Counted from the stretch's first letter, positions 45,606-55,545 are shown. The stretch is 64,000 bases of DNA from Bradyrhizobium sp. NFR13 (GCF_900114605.1 NZ_FOTP01000001.1:1240001-1304000), one strand, 5' to 3'. Notes: generated by a model from the sequence alone, not told the origin. Translations and numbers: made by a program.

Positions 45606-47297
45606 TCAAGCTGGTGCAGTGTCGCGGGATCGGTCGGGTGTCCTGTCAGACTGTGTCCTATCGGACGGAGTGGCGGGCGCCGTGAGTGCATTGCCGAGCA
45701 TACTCTGCTTGTCGCGGCGGCGCTGGACCGAAGACGGAATACGCATGGCTTCACGGTATTTGGCAACGGTACGGCGCGCGATATCAATTCCGGCTTCGCG
45801 CAAGCGTTCCACGATCGTGTCGTCCGAAAGAATAAGAGAAGGACTTTCTCCGTCAATCAATTGCTTGATGTGATGTCGCACCGCTTCAGCCGAATGTGCT
45901 TCGCCACCATCAGCCGACGCGATCGACGCCGTAAAGAAGTATTTCAATTCAAAGCTGCCGCGATTTGTCGCCATGTATTTATTGGCGGTAACGCGCGACA
46001 CTGTCGATTCATGCATTTGAATGGCATCAGCAACCGCCTTGAGATTCAGCGGCCGTAGATGTGCAACACCCTGCGTGAAGAAGCCGTCCTGCTGCCGGAC
46101 GATCTCGGTCGCAACCTTCAGGATAGTACGCGCGCGCTGATCGAGTGCACGCACCAACCAGGTCGCGTTCTGTAAACAATCAGTGAAGTACGACTTGTCG
46201 CCATCCTTGCGGATCGTTTTCGACAATTCAGAATAATAAACCTGGTTCACGAGAACGCGCGGCAGCGTGTCGCTGTTCAACTCAACGTGCCAGCCACCAT
46301 CGGGACCGGGCCGCACGTAAACATCAGGTACCACGGTCTGCGTCCGCGCCGAGCCAAACTTCAGACCAGGCTTCGGATCGAGCCTGCGAATCTCACCGAT
46401 CATGTCGGTCAGATCTTCGTCGTCGACGCCGCAGATTTTTCTGAGATTACCGATATCACGCTTGGCCAGAAGATCGAGATGCTCGACCAGTGCCTGCATT
46501 GCGGGGTCGTAGCGGTTCTGTTCACGCAACTGGATTGCGAGACATTCGCTGAGGCTGCGCGCGCAGACACCCGGCGGATCGAATTTCTGCAACGCGCCAA
46601 GAACGCTTTCGACATCCGCAGCCGAGGCGCCGAGCCGCTCATGCACGTCACCGAGATCTTGCGGCAGGTAGCCGGCCTCATCGACGAGATCGATCAGATA
46701 CTGACCGATCATGCGCTGCGCGGGCGACGAGAACGCCACCGCGAGCTGTTCGGCGAGATGGCTGGCGAGCGTCACTTCCGCGGCGACGAAGGCCTCGAGA
46801 TTGTAACTGTCGTCGTTGGAGGCGCCGCCGCCCCATTCGGTATAGGCGGTCGGAGCAGCGTCCTGCGCGTTGCGCGCGGCGGCCTCGGCCGGTTCTTCGG
46901 AGAAGACGTTGTCCAGCCCGGTATCCAGGGTCTGTTCGATCTCGGCGCGGGTGCCGAGCTCGCGGTTCATCCACTCGTCAGGTGCCGGCGCATCGAAGCT
47001 ATCGCCGCCCGAACGATCGGAAAAATCGGAATGGTCGCCGCCGTCGTCGTGGCCGGAGGCATAGCCCGCCTCGTCCTGGCCCGAAAACTCGCTGCGCTCG
47101 GGGCCAGCCTCGCCGGCCACCGGTGGCTCAGGACCGTCACTGGCGCGCTCGAGCAGCGGATTGCGCTCCAGTTCATCTTCGACAAAGGTTGCGAGATCGA
47201 GATTCGACAGCTGCAGCAGCTTGATGGCCTGCATCAACTGCGGCGTCATCACCAGCGACTGGGATTGCCGGAACTCTAGTCTCTGCGTCAGCGCCAT
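45606..47297 (-). CDS. rpoN: RNA polymerase sigma-54 factor
   Basis: A 563-residue sigma-54. Region I (MALTQRLEFRQSQSLVMTPQLMQAIKLLQLSN) is glutamine/leucine-rich as usual. Region II is long and acidic (about 60-190). Region III holds the core-binding domain, the helix-turn-helix (LKAVADAIQMHESTVSRVTANKYM), and the RpoN box ARRTVAKYREAMRIPSS, which reads the -24 element. It controls nitrogen and other genes together with enhancer proteins. It lies between lptB and hpf, the standard order. Confidence 0.97.
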   Translation of the reverse strand: MALTQRLEFRQSQSLVMTPQLMQAIKLLQLSNLDLATFVEDELERNPLLERASDGPEPPVAGEAGPERSEFSGQDEAGYASGHDDGGDHSDFSDRSGGDSFDAPAPDEWMNRELGTRAEIEQTLDTGLDNVFSEEPAEAAARNAQDAAPTAYTEWGGGASNDDSYNLEAFVAAEVTLASHLAEQLAVAFSSPAQRMIGQYLIDLVDEAGYLPQDLGDVHERLGASAADVESVLGALQKFDPPGVCARSLSECLAIQLREQNRYDPAMQALVEHLDLLAKRDIGNLRKICGVDDEDLTDMIGEIRRLDPKPGLKFGSARTQTVVPDVYVRPGPDGGWHVELNSDTLPRVLVNQVYYSELSKTIRKDGDKSYFTDCLQNATWLVRALDQRARTILKVATEIVRQQDGFFTQGVAHLRPLNLKAVADAIQMHESTVSRVTANKYMATNRGSFELKYFFTASIASADGGEAHSAEAVRHHIKQLIDGESPSLILSDDTIVERLREAGIDIARRTVAKYREAMRIPSSVQRRRDKQSMLGNALTAPATPSDRTQSDRTPDRSRDTAPA

Positions 47298-47387
47298 GGA
47301 GGCAAAAACCGATCCAAAAGTTGGTCCGTTTCTTGCTTATCTCTTTCCCGGCATGATGTACACGGCTTGACGAATTGTAAATTTGGG

Positions 47388-48404
47388 CTAGAGGCGGAAT
47401 TCCTCGCCAAGGTAAAGGCGACGCACGTCCGGGTCAGCCACGATCTCTTCTGGAGATCCTTCCGTCAGGATTTCCCCAGCATAGACGATGTAGGCGCGGT
47501 CTGTCAGCCCCAGCGTTTCGCGGACGTTATGGTCGGTGATCAGCACGCCGATGCCGCGATTGGTGAGGTGACGGACCAGATCCTGAATGTCGCCCACCGC
47601 GATCGGGTCGATACCCGCGAAGGGTTCGTCGAGCAGCATGTAATTCGGCCGCGTCGCCAGCGCGCGCGCGATTTCGACACGGCGACGCTCGCCGCCAGAC
47701 AGAGCGATCGAGGGCGACTTGCGTAGCTTCTGGATGTTGAACTCTTCGAGCAGCCCGTCGAGCTCGCGCTCGCGCTTCTTGCGGCTGGGCTCGACGACTT
47801 CCAGCACCGCACGGATGTTCTGCTCGACGGTAAGACCGCGGAAAATCGAGGCTTCCTGCGGCAGATAGCCGATGCCAAGGCGCGCTCGCTGATACATCGG
47901 CAACTGCGTGACGTTGTGGCCATCCAGTTCGATGGCGCCGCTGTCGGGCTTGATCAGGCCGGTGATCATGTAGAACACCGTGGTCTTGCCGGCGCCGTTC
48001 GGTCCGAGCAGGCCGACGGCCTCGCCGCGGCGAACATAGATACTGACGCCGCGGGTGACCTGGCGTGAACCGAAGCTCTTTTTGACGTTATGAACGGCCA
48101 GATAGCCTGCGCGCGGGGCCGCTTTTGGCGCAGCGGCTCCGTTGGTTCTCGGCCGCGGCGGCGCCTTGTCCGGACGACGGGCCGGCGCTTGCTGCGGGGC
48201 GCGCGGCGCTTCAGCCCGGGTCTGTGGAACGGGGGGCGTATCGGCCGGGGCTGTGCGTGCCAGCGGCGGGGCCTCACGGCCCGGATTACCCAGCATATCG
48301 CCCATGCTGTCGCCAAGCGCGGTGATGTCGACCGGCGAGCGCGCAAAGCCTTGCGGACCGCGTTTCGGAGCGCGCCGACGGAACATGCCGAGGAAATCAA
48401 CCAT
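47388..48404 (-). CDS. lptB: LPS export ABC ATPase LptB, N-terminally extended
   Basis: A 338-residue LptB. Residues about 100-338 are the standard ATPase: Walker A GPNGAGKT (134-141), signature ALSGGERRRVEIARAL, Walker B YMLLDEPFAGIDPIAV and the H-loop ITDHNVRETL. About 100 extra N-terminal residues are Pro/Ala/Arg-rich and probably disordered (VPQTRAEAPRAPQQAPARRP). No better internal start was seen. With LptFG it drives lipopolysaccharide transport through LptC, LptA and LptD. Confidence 0.94.
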   Translation of the reverse strand: MVDFLGMFRRRAPKRGPQGFARSPVDITALGDSMGDMLGNPGREAPPLARTAPADTPPVPQTRAEAPRAPQQAPARRPDKAPPRPRTNGAAAPKAAPRAGYLAVHNVKKSFGSRQVTRGVSIYVRRGEAVGLLGPNGAGKTTVFYMITGLIKPDSGAIELDGHNVTQLPMYQRARLGIGYLPQEASIFRGLTVEQNIRAVLEVVEPSRKKRERELDGLLEEFNIQKLRKSPSIALSGGERRRVEIARALATRPNYMLLDEPFAGIDPIAVGDIQDLVRHLTNRGIGVLITDHNVRETLGLTDRAYIVYAGEILTEGSPEEIVADPDVRRLYLGEEFRL

Positions 48405-48602
48405 TCGCGCTTCGATCAGCCTCTAGACGTCATCCGCGCCAGGTCGCGGCATATTCGGTTCCCTGGGAACAACATGGTGCAGTAGATGTCCCTTGCCCAG
48501 CCGAACGCCAAGCCTTCGATATCGATTAAAACAATGGCGATAACGGGTTAGGCGGTCAGATTCAACCGGAACCGGGTCGTCCAAATGGGCAAACCCTTCG
48601 AG

Positions 48603-49289
48603 TTACTTGGGTTTTCCGCCTCCGGACCCCGGTATGATGGAGGTCGGGCCGCCACCACCGCCCTTCTGCTGGCCGGACGACTCGAACATGCCCTGGACCC
48701 TGCCGCTATTGGATTCGACGCGTGAGGTACCGGTGGTCATATCCACGGTCAGACGATCGCCGCGCAGCACATTCTTGCCCTGGGTGAGCACAACATTGCC
48801 CTGCATCGTGACGAGATTAGTCCGGGTATCGAATACCGCCGTCTCGCCGGTGACGACCTGGTCTTTCTGGGTGACGATGACGCCGCCGCGCGCTTCAAGC
48901 CGCTTGATCGCCGACGAGCCACCGGGACCTGGCTGCGCAGCCTTGATCGGTGCCTTGGGCGCAGCCTTGGCCGCCGGCTCGTTCGCAGAGCCGCCGCCGT
49001 CATAGAAGACCACGAGAGTCTTCGACTTCATCGTGGTGTCGCCCTGCACGACCTTCACATCGCCTGCGAAGGTCGCTTCCTTTTTCTTGTCGCGCATTTC
49101 CAGTGATGCGGCCTCGATCTGAATGGGCTGATCGCGATTCTGCGAGAAGCCCTGCATCGCATTCGGCACACCCTGCACCGCGCTCTGCGCATGTGCATCG
49201 GCCGTCAAAGCCAGCATGAGCACGGCGATCGCAGCGCCGGTCGCCCCGCGGTATCGGACATTACTGACGGGAAAAATCATCACATTCAT
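48603..49289 (-). CDS. lptA: LPS transport periplasmic protein LptA
   Basis: A 228-residue OstA/LptA family protein. An N-terminal signal peptide ends near ADAHAQ (about residue 34). The beta-jellyroll is visible in QIEAASLEMRDKKKEATFAGDVKVVQGDTTMKSKTLVVFYDG and RLEARGGVIVTQKDQVVTGETAVFDTRTNLVTMQGNVVLTQGKNVLRGDRLTVDM. The C-terminus is Gly-rich. The start overlaps the lptC stop (ATGA), giving lptC-lptA-lptB in one transcript. Confidence 0.93.
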   Translation of the reverse strand: MNVMIFPVSNVRYRGATGAAIAVLMLALTADAHAQSAVQGVPNAMQGFSQNRDQPIQIEAASLEMRDKKKEATFAGDVKVVQGDTTMKSKTLVVFYDGGGSANEPAAKAAPKAPIKAAQPGPGGSSAIKRLEARGGVIVTQKDQVVTGETAVFDTRTNLVTMQGNVVLTQGKNVLRGDRLTVDMTTGTSRVESNSGRVQGMFESSGQQKGGGGGPTSIIPGSGGGKPK

Positions 49290-50035
49290 TTCGCGTTGGC
49301 GCGCTTGCCGTTGGCGGCCCGCGGTTTGACGAGCTCCGGCGTGACTTCAGGCTCTGCCACGGTCTCAGGCTGAGCCGAAGCATCCGGCGAAGGCGGGTCC
49401 ATCTTCAGGTTCATCGACACACCGCCCTCGAACCGAACCAGCTCACCGTGTTCCGTGATGCGCATCCGTTGCCCGAGCAGAGTGCCGTTGAGAAGTTTGA
49501 CGTCGACCGGCTCGTCCGACGTGACGATGCCATTGGCAATATCAATGTTCGCCTGAGTCAGCCGCGCTTCGTAGCCGGTCGTCGTTTGCAGGAAAACGTC
49601 CTGGTACAGATAAAGCATCTGCGCCTTCGAATTGAACTTCCCGGTGCGGGCATCCATCGTCATCGTCGACTTGTCTTCCATCATCACCTTGGCGCGCAAG
49701 GTCGTCAGTTCGACATTGTCGGGATCCGTCAGATCCTGCGTCGCGGCCTTGGCCCATAATTCATATGGCCGCCCGTCCGGTGAGAAACCGGCCAGATGCG
49801 GCGTCTCCATGGTGATCTTGGTCCCCGAAACAACCAGATTGCCCATATCGAGCGGTAATTTGGCGAGGATCCGGAACGGATTGAAAATCGACACGCCGAC
49901 AATTGCCGCCATCGACAGGATCACGACAGCAGGGACAGCAATCCGCAGCAGACGCACCAGACGGCTATGGCGTGCCGCGGCCCTGAACCGCGCATCCATG
50001 CCCGCCTGATAGCTGGGAATCTGAACTGAACTCAC
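49286..50035 (-). CDS. lptC: LPS export inner-membrane protein LptC
   Basis: A 249-residue LptC. One N-terminal helix (about residues 31-50, RIAVPAVVILSMAAIVGVSI) anchors it and the rest is the periplasmic jellyroll (NLVVSGTKITMETPHLAGFSPDGRPYELWAKAATQDLTDPDNVEL). The tail is Pro-rich. It hands LPS from LptB2FG to LptA. It heads lptC-lptA-lptB-rpoN. Confidence 0.92.
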   Translation of the reverse strand: MSSVQIPSYQAGMDARFRAAARHSRLVRLLRIAVPAVVILSMAAIVGVSIFNPFRILAKLPLDMGNLVVSGTKITMETPHLAGFSPDGRPYELWAKAATQDLTDPDNVELTTLRAKVMMEDKSTMTMDARTGKFNSKAQMLYLYQDVFLQTTTGYEARLTQANIDIANGIVTSDEPVDVKLLNGTLLGQRMRITEHGELVRFEGGVSMNLKMDPPSPDASAQPETVAEPEVTPELVKPRAANGKRANAK

Positions 50036-50211
50036 CGTCGCTCCAACGGGTCATGCCAAAAAGGGCCACACCGAAAGGCCTGCCAAACCGGCGCCAGTCT
50101 ACGCTGAAATGCACCGGTTTGCAGCCCCGCCCCACCAGAACGAGGAGTATGACCGAAACGCGGCGGGAGGGACCCTGAACTGTTTCAGAAAGTCACTTCG
50201 CCGCAGGCCGG

Positions 50212-50826
50212 TCACGAATGAGCGAAAATGTCCTCGTTTTCCCAGCCCGAAAGGTCCAGTTTGGCCCGAGTCGGAAGGAAGTCGAAACAGGCCTGCGCCA
50301 GCTCGGCGCGCCCCTCCCGCGCCAGCATGACGTTCAGCCGCTCGCGCAGCCCGTGCAAATGCAGCACATCCGACGCCGCATAAGATAGCTGGGCTTCGCT
50401 GAGGGTCTGACTGCCCCAGTCGCTCGACTGCTGCTGCTTCGACAGATCTACACCCAGGACTTCGCGGACCAGATCCTTGAGACCATGCCTGTCGGTATAA
50501 GTGCGGCACAGGCGGGAGGCGATCTTGGTGCAATAGACTGGCTCGGGCATAACGCCGAGCGCGTTGTAGAGGGCGGCGAGATCGAACCGGGCGAAGTGGA
50601 AAATCTTGGTGATCTTGGGATCGCCGAGAAGCTTCTTCAGGTTCGGCGCGTCCGTGTGGCCCATTGGGATCTGCACGACATCGGCACTTCCATCACCGGG
50701 CGAAAGCTGCACCACGCATAACCGGTCGCGATGCGGATTGAGACCCATGGTCTCGGTGTCGATCGCAACCGAATCGGTGTAGCGGCTCAAATCCGGCAAA
50801 TCGCCGCGATGCAGGCGGATGGTCAT
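50212..50826 (-). CDS. rnd: short RNase D-type 3'-5' exonuclease
   Basis: A 204-residue DEDDy exonuclease. Acidic residues are in VAIDTETMGLNPHRDRL (D, E), IFHFARFDLAALYNAL (D), and the Tyr and last Asp in LSYAASDVLHLHGL. Unlike E. coli RNase D (about 375 residues), it lacks the HRDC domains; this short form is usual in Rhizobiales. It would trim structured RNA such as tRNA precursors. Confidence 0.9.
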   Translation of the reverse strand: MTIRLHRGDLPDLSRYTDSVAIDTETMGLNPHRDRLCVVQLSPGDGSADVVQIPMGHTDAPNLKKLLGDPKITKIFHFARFDLAALYNALGVMPEPVYCTKIASRLCRTYTDRHGLKDLVREVLGVDLSKQQQSSDWGSQTLSEAQLSYAASDVLHLHGLRERLNVMLAREGRAELAQACFDFLPTRAKLDLSGWENEDIFAHS

Positions 50827-50997
50827 GTCTGGTCAAATGCCTCTGTCAGTGCCCGCGATTCGAGGGCTTTGAGTGACTTTACCGCGCAATGACCGGGCTG
50901 ACGAGAGATACGGTCCCTTAGGTATGTTTCGCCAGCAACAAAAAGCTGACAGACTGAGCGGGCTACTCATCCATTGCGGAGCGGGCAGAGGTTGCAG

Positions 50998-51834
50998 ATG
51001 AATGTCGCACAGCAGCGCTTGCCCCGTTTCGCGGTCCTGATCGATGCCGACAACACGTCCCCGCAGATCGCCGGCGGCCTGTTCGAGGAAATCTCCAAAT
51101 TCGGCGAAGCCAGCGTTCGCCGGATCTACGGCGACTTCTCGAGTCCGCAGCTAAAATCCTGGGCCGACATCCTGCAAAAACACGCCATCGATCCTTACCA
51201 GCAATTCGCCTACACGAAGGGCAAGAACTCATCCGACATCGCGCTGGTGATCGACGCGATGGACCTGCTGCATAGCGGACGGTTCGACGGCTTTTGCCTG
51301 GTGTCCTCCGACAGCGACTTCACACGTCTCGCCTCCCGGCTGCGCGAGCAGGGCGCTGACGTCTACGGCTTCGGCACGCGGAAAACGCCCGAGAGTTTTC
51401 GGCAGGCATGCCGGCGCTTTGTCTATACGGAAAACCTGATCGCAGAGCGTGCGACGACGACAACAGAACAGCCGCCGGCCACCGTCGCCCTGAAGAACCC
51501 CGCTGCGGCAATTCCCATACTGGAAAGGGTCGTGGCCCAGCTTGGCAATGAAGACGGCTGGGTCAATCTGGATCGTGTCGGAGAGCAACTGCCCAACGTC
51601 GTCTCCGATTTCGATGTCCGGAATTACGGTTTTAGAAAATTAAGCGATCTCGTGCGCAAGACTGAAATCTTCGAGATCGAGAAGACCGAGGCCGGTCGCC
51701 TGAGGCTTCGGGCTAAGCCGAAGGCGAAGCCGGCAGAACCGGCGCCGACGGAAACGAAGGCGAAACGGAAAGCGGCGGCTGGCCGCGCCAGAAAAGCTAC
51801 AAAGGACGGCGAAAAAGCCGCCAGCCAGAGTTAG
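50998..51834 (+). CDS. NYN nuclease-like and OST-HTH/LOTUS domain protein
   Basis: A 278-residue two-domain protein. Residues about 8-150 form a NYN (LabA/PIN-like) domain: acidic residues in FAVLIDADNTS, SSDIALVIDAMDLLHSG and FCLVSSDSDFTRLASRLREQG could hold metal for RNA cleavage. Residues about 170-245 match the OST-HTH/LOTUS RNA-binding fold (AIPILERVVAQL...DGWVNLDRVGEQL...DFDVRNYGFRKLSDLVRKTEIFEIE). The C-terminus is a Lys/Ala tail. Start ATG 50998 has GAGG 7 bases upstream. Likely an RNA-processing or RNA-binding protein, with target unknown. Confidence 0.88.
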   Translation: MNVAQQRLPRFAVLIDADNTSPQIAGGLFEEISKFGEASVRRIYGDFSSPQLKSWADILQKHAIDPYQQFAYTKGKNSSDIALVIDAMDLLHSGRFDGFCLVSSDSDFTRLASRLREQGADVYGFGTRKTPESFRQACRRFVYTENLIAERATTTTEQPPATVALKNPAAAIPILERVVAQLGNEDGWVNLDRVGEQLPNVVSDFDVRNYGFRKLSDLVRKTEIFEIEKTEAGRLRLRAKPKAKPAEPAPTETKAKRKAAAGRARKATKDGEKAASQS

Positions 51835-51870
51835 CGGTTTTCCCAATCAACGACAGGCTCCGGACCAGCC

Positions 51871-53547
51871 TCAGATGCGCCTATCAGGCGTCAACTGGTT
51901 ACGATTGACGCGCAATTCGATGATCGAGGGCGCCTTGGCCTCCACCGCCCGAGCAAAAGCCGCGGGAAATTCATCATGCGCCTCGATGGCCTCGCCATGG
52001 GCGCCATAAGATCGGGCAAGTGCCGCGAAGTCCGGATTGAGCAGGTCCGTGCCGCTCGGGCGATTCGGGAAATTCAGCTCCTGATGCATCCGAATCGAAC
52101 CATACATCGCGTTGTTGACGATAATCACAATGATCGGCAATCGCTGCTGGACCGCGGTGGCGAATTCCTGCGAGGCCATCATGAAGCAGCCGTCACCGGC
52201 CAGGCAAACGACCCTGCGTTCGGGATGGCGCAACTGCGCGGCGATCGCCGCAGGCAGGCCGTAGCCCATAGAGCCGGACTTCGGCGCGATCTGGGTGCCC
52301 AGCTTTCTGTAGCGGTAGTAGCGATGCAGCCATATCGTGTAGTTACCGGCACCATTGGTGACGACAGCATCGTCGGGCAATTCGGTATTGAGGTGATCGA
52401 TCACCGTGGCGAGATCGAATGGCGGCGCATCGGTGCGCGGCGCCTGATAGTCGACATAAGCCTGACGCAACTCCATGCGCCAGCCCGCCCATGTCTTGCT
52501 GTCCAGCGGCGGCAGACCGGCCAGCGCTTCGGCGAAGCGCGAGGAATTGGCCGGAATGCCGAGGATCGGCACATAGACGCGGCCGAGCTCTTCGGGTCCC
52601 GGGAAAACATGGACCAAAGTCTGTTTCGGAGTTGGGACGTCGAACAGCGAATAGTGATTGGTCGTGACATCTCCGAGCCTGTCGCCGATCACCAGCAGCA
52701 GATCCGCCGTCTTGACCCGCGCCATCAACGGACGGCTGCAACCGAGACTGATATCGCCGATATACTGGTCGCTGCGGTTATCGAGCACATCCTGCGAGCG
52801 GAAACCGGCGACAACCGGCAAATCATTTCGTTCGACAAAGGCCCTGAACTGTTCCGCCGCGGCGGCGGTCCAGCCGAGATTGCCGACGATCACCAGCGGC
52901 CGCTGTGCCTTTTGTAGCAGCGCGTGCACTTCGGCTATCTGCGACGCCGACGGCGAAGCTTCGATGACGGTCGCAGGTGTCACGTCGGCAACGTCGCTCA
53001 TCGCGCTGAGCACGTCTTCGGGGATCGAGAGCACCACCGGCCCCGGCCGCCCCTGCATCGCGACATGAAAGGCCCGGCTCACCAGTTCCGGAATGCGATC
53101 GACCGAGTCAATCTCGACGACCCATTTCGTCATGTCGTCGAAGGTGCGGACGTAATTCATCTCCTGAAAGCCTTCACGGCCAAGATGACTGCGCGGCACC
53201 TGTCCGACGATCAGGATCATCGGCGTCGAATCTTGCCAGGCGGTATGCAATCCGAGCGCCGCCTGCATAGCGCCGGGGCCCCGGCTGACGACGCAGATGC
53301 CCGGACGGCCTGAGATCTTGCCGTCGGCTTCAGCCATGTGAGACGCCGTGGTCTCGTGCCGGCAGACAATGAAGCGGATTCCGGCATCCGGCTCATACAG
53401 TGCGTCAAAGATCGGCAGCGCGCTTTCGCCGGGAACGCCGAACATGCGATCGGCGCCATTGCGCCGCAAGGCCGCGATGAGAATCTGACCGCCATTGCGT
53501 TGACCGGTCTTGCTGACCGACGACTGTGTCGGTTCGTGCTTGTTCAT
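51871..53547 (-). CDS. ThDP-dependent acetolactate synthase-like enzyme
   Basis: About 558 residues, three-domain ThDP enzyme of the acetolactate synthase-like group. The N-terminal PYR domain has GVPGESALPIFDAL and the activating Glu in VCRHETTASHMAEADG; the C-terminal PP domain has the ThDP/Mg motif VCLAGDGCFMMASQEFATAVQQRLPIIVIIVNNAMYG (GDG...NN). Function beyond this family is open: a 2-oxoacid decarboxylase, carboligase or oxalyl-CoA-type role are all possible. It is 49 bases beyond the tctA stop at the end of the catabolic run. The ATG 53547 is preferred over ATG 53577. Confidence 0.85.
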   Translation of the reverse strand: MNKHEPTQSSVSKTGQRNGGQILIAALRRNGADRMFGVPGESALPIFDALYEPDAGIRFIVCRHETTASHMAEADGKISGRPGICVVSRGPGAMQAALGLHTAWQDSTPMILIVGQVPRSHLGREGFQEMNYVRTFDDMTKWVVEIDSVDRIPELVSRAFHVAMQGRPGPVVLSIPEDVLSAMSDVADVTPATVIEASPSASQIAEVHALLQKAQRPLVIVGNLGWTAAAAEQFRAFVERNDLPVVAGFRSQDVLDNRSDQYIGDISLGCSRPLMARVKTADLLLVIGDRLGDVTTNHYSLFDVPTPKQTLVHVFPGPEELGRVYVPILGIPANSSRFAEALAGLPPLDSKTWAGWRMELRQAYVDYQAPRTDAPPFDLATVIDHLNTELPDDAVVTNGAGNYTIWLHRYYRYRKLGTQIAPKSGSMGYGLPAAIAAQLRHPERRVVCLAGDGCFMMASQEFATAVQQRLPIIVIIVNNAMYGSIRMHQELNFPNRPSGTDLLNPDFAALARSYGAHGEAIEAHDEFPAAFARAVEAKAPSIIELRVNRNQLTPDRRI

Positions 53548-53596
53548 GGCGTCTCTCGTCCTGATCTTGCTCACCAAAATTGCGGATAGCGCAATC

Positions 53597-55099
53597 TCAT
53601 TCCTGGAATACTTCGCCCCGGCGCTTGCTGATCGACGGCATCACGATCGAAATCAGCAGGGCAGCCGATAGCAGGAGCAGCGTGAGGCTGATCGGCCTTT
53701 GCAGGAACACCATCGGATCACCGTGCGACGTGATCAGGCTGCGCCGGAAATTCTCCTCGACCATCGGACCGAGCACGAAACCCATCAGCAGTGGCGCCGG
53801 TTCTGCGTCGAGCTTGCGCAGGATGTAGCCCAGCGCTGTAAAGCCCACGGTCATATAGATGTCGAAGCTCGAATTATTGACCGAGAACACCCCGATCGCG
53901 CAGACCACGAGAATGACGAGATAGAGAATACGATACGGCACGTTGAGCAGCCGGACCCAGATGCCGATCATCGGCAGATTGATGATCACCAGCATCGCAT
54001 TGCCGAGGAACATGCTGGCGATCAGACCCCAGAAAAGATCCGGCTGACGCGAGATAATCGTCGGCCCTGGCGCAATACCGTGCAGCGTGAGCGCGCCGAC
54101 CAGCAGCGCCATGGTCGCGCTGGTCGGAATCCCCATGGTCAATAGCGGAACGAATGACGTTTGCGCCGCAGCGTTATTGGCCGACTCCGGCCCGGCAACG
54201 CCCTCGATAGCGCCGTTACCGAAGCGCTCGGGCGTTTTGGATACGCGCTTCTCCAGCGCATAAGACGAGAACGACGCGATGGTGGCGCCGCCACCGGGCA
54301 AGATTCCAAACAGCGTACCCAGCAGCGTACCGCGAGTCACCGCTCCCCAGGCGCCGCGCAACACTTTAAACGACGGCCAGATACTGTTGATCTTCGAATG
54401 GTTCACGATGCGGGTCGAGACGTTTTCGAGGTTGGAGATCACCTCGGCCACGCCAAACAGACCCATCACCAGCGCGACGAAATTGATGCCATCAGACAGT
54501 TCGATCAGTCCGAACGTCATTCGTGCTTCACCGGTATTGATATCCATACCCACCATGCCGAGCAGCAGGCCGAGGAAGATCATCGCCACGGCCCGGAAGG
54601 CCGAACCGTTGGCCAGCACCACCGCAGACACCAAACCCAACACCATCAGCGAGAAGTAGTCCGGCGAGGCGAACTTCTGCGTCATGAGCGCAAGCGGCGG
54701 ACCGAGCAGTGCAATCACGACAGTTCCGAAACATCCCGCGATGAAAGAACCGATTGCGGCGATGGCCAGCGCCTCGCCAGCGCGGCCCTGTTGCGCCATC
54801 TTGTAACCGTCGATGGCTGTAACCACCGACGTCGACTCACCCGGAATATTGACCAAGATGGCCGTAGTCGAACCGCCATATTGCGCGCCGTAATAAATTC
54901 CGGCGAGCATGATGATGGCGCCAATCGGATCGAGCGCGTACGTGGCCGGCAACAGCAGCGAGATAGTGGCCACTGGACCGAGGCCGGGCAGCACGCCGAT
55001 CAACGTGCCGCAAACGGCACCAACGAGGCAGAACAACAAGTTGAGCGGCGTCGCGGCGATGGAAAACCCGTGGCCGAGGCCGGCGAAGATATCCATCAT
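53597..55099 (-). CDS. tctA: tripartite tricarboxylate transporter TctA
   Basis: A 500-residue membrane protein of the TctA family, with about 10-12 predicted helices. Family blocks: GTLIGVLPGLGPVATISLLLP, GGSTTAILVNIPGESTSVVTAIDGYKMAQQGRAGEALAIAAIGSFIAG and GILPGGGATIASFSSYALEKRVSK. It is the large permease subunit, driven by an ion gradient. Its start overlaps the tctB stop by four bases. Confidence 0.95.
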   Translation of the reverse strand: MMDIFAGLGHGFSIAATPLNLLFCLVGAVCGTLIGVLPGLGPVATISLLLPATYALDPIGAIIMLAGIYYGAQYGGSTTAILVNIPGESTSVVTAIDGYKMAQQGRAGEALAIAAIGSFIAGCFGTVVIALLGPPLALMTQKFASPDYFSLMVLGLVSAVVLANGSAFRAVAMIFLGLLLGMVGMDINTGEARMTFGLIELSDGINFVALVMGLFGVAEVISNLENVSTRIVNHSKINSIWPSFKVLRGAWGAVTRGTLLGTLFGILPGGGATIASFSSYALEKRVSKTPERFGNGAIEGVAGPESANNAAAQTSFVPLLTMGIPTSATMALLVGALTLHGIAPGPTIISRQPDLFWGLIASMFLGNAMLVIINLPMIGIWVRLLNVPYRILYLVILVVCAIGVFSVNNSSFDIYMTVGFTALGYILRKLDAEPAPLLMGFVLGPMVEENFRRSLITSHGDPMVFLQRPISLTLLLLSAALLISIVMPSISKRRGEVFQE

Positions 55100-55545
55100 G
55101 GCAGCACACTCACCGGAATCTTGAGAAGCCAGACAAAGACCACCGAGGAAGCGATCGCCAGAAGGCCTCCGGTAATCGCGCTGGCAAGCCAGGTCGTCTC
55201 GCGCGAGGCGAAATGAGACAGACCGACCTGCACCAGGATCGCGATCACGAGACCGGCGCGTTCGACCAGGAGACCGAACGCCACGAAGGACAACAGAACG
55301 AAAAACAATGGCCGCAGATGCAGTCTACCGACCGACACGCCCTCCGTCGTCACCCCCTTGACGATCATCACGAGACCCATGCCGAGCAGGATCAGGGCCA
55401 AGCCAAGCGGAAAATAGCCCGGCCCCATCTCGAGCACGGTGCCGATCGTCAGCGTACGGATGTAAAGTAAAGCGACGACGGCGACGACGACCAGAAGCAG
55501 ACCCGAATAGAAGTCCGAATTCCCTCGCTGCGCGATCGATTTCAT
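55096..55545 (-). CDS. tctB: tripartite tricarboxylate transporter TctB
   Basis: A 149-residue small membrane subunit with four predicted helices (for example LLLVVVAVVALLYI and VLLSFVAFGLLVERAGLVIAILV). MGPGYFPLGLALILLGMGLVMIVKG is the family signature. It lies between tctC and tctA. Confidence 0.93.
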   Translation of the reverse strand: MKSIAQRGNSDFYSGLLLVVVAVVALLYIRTLTIGTVLEMGPGYFPLGLALILLGMGLVMIVKGVTTEGVSVGRLHLRPLFFVLLSFVAFGLLVERAGLVIAILVQVGLSHFASRETTWLASAITGGLLAIASSVVFVWLLKIPVSVLP

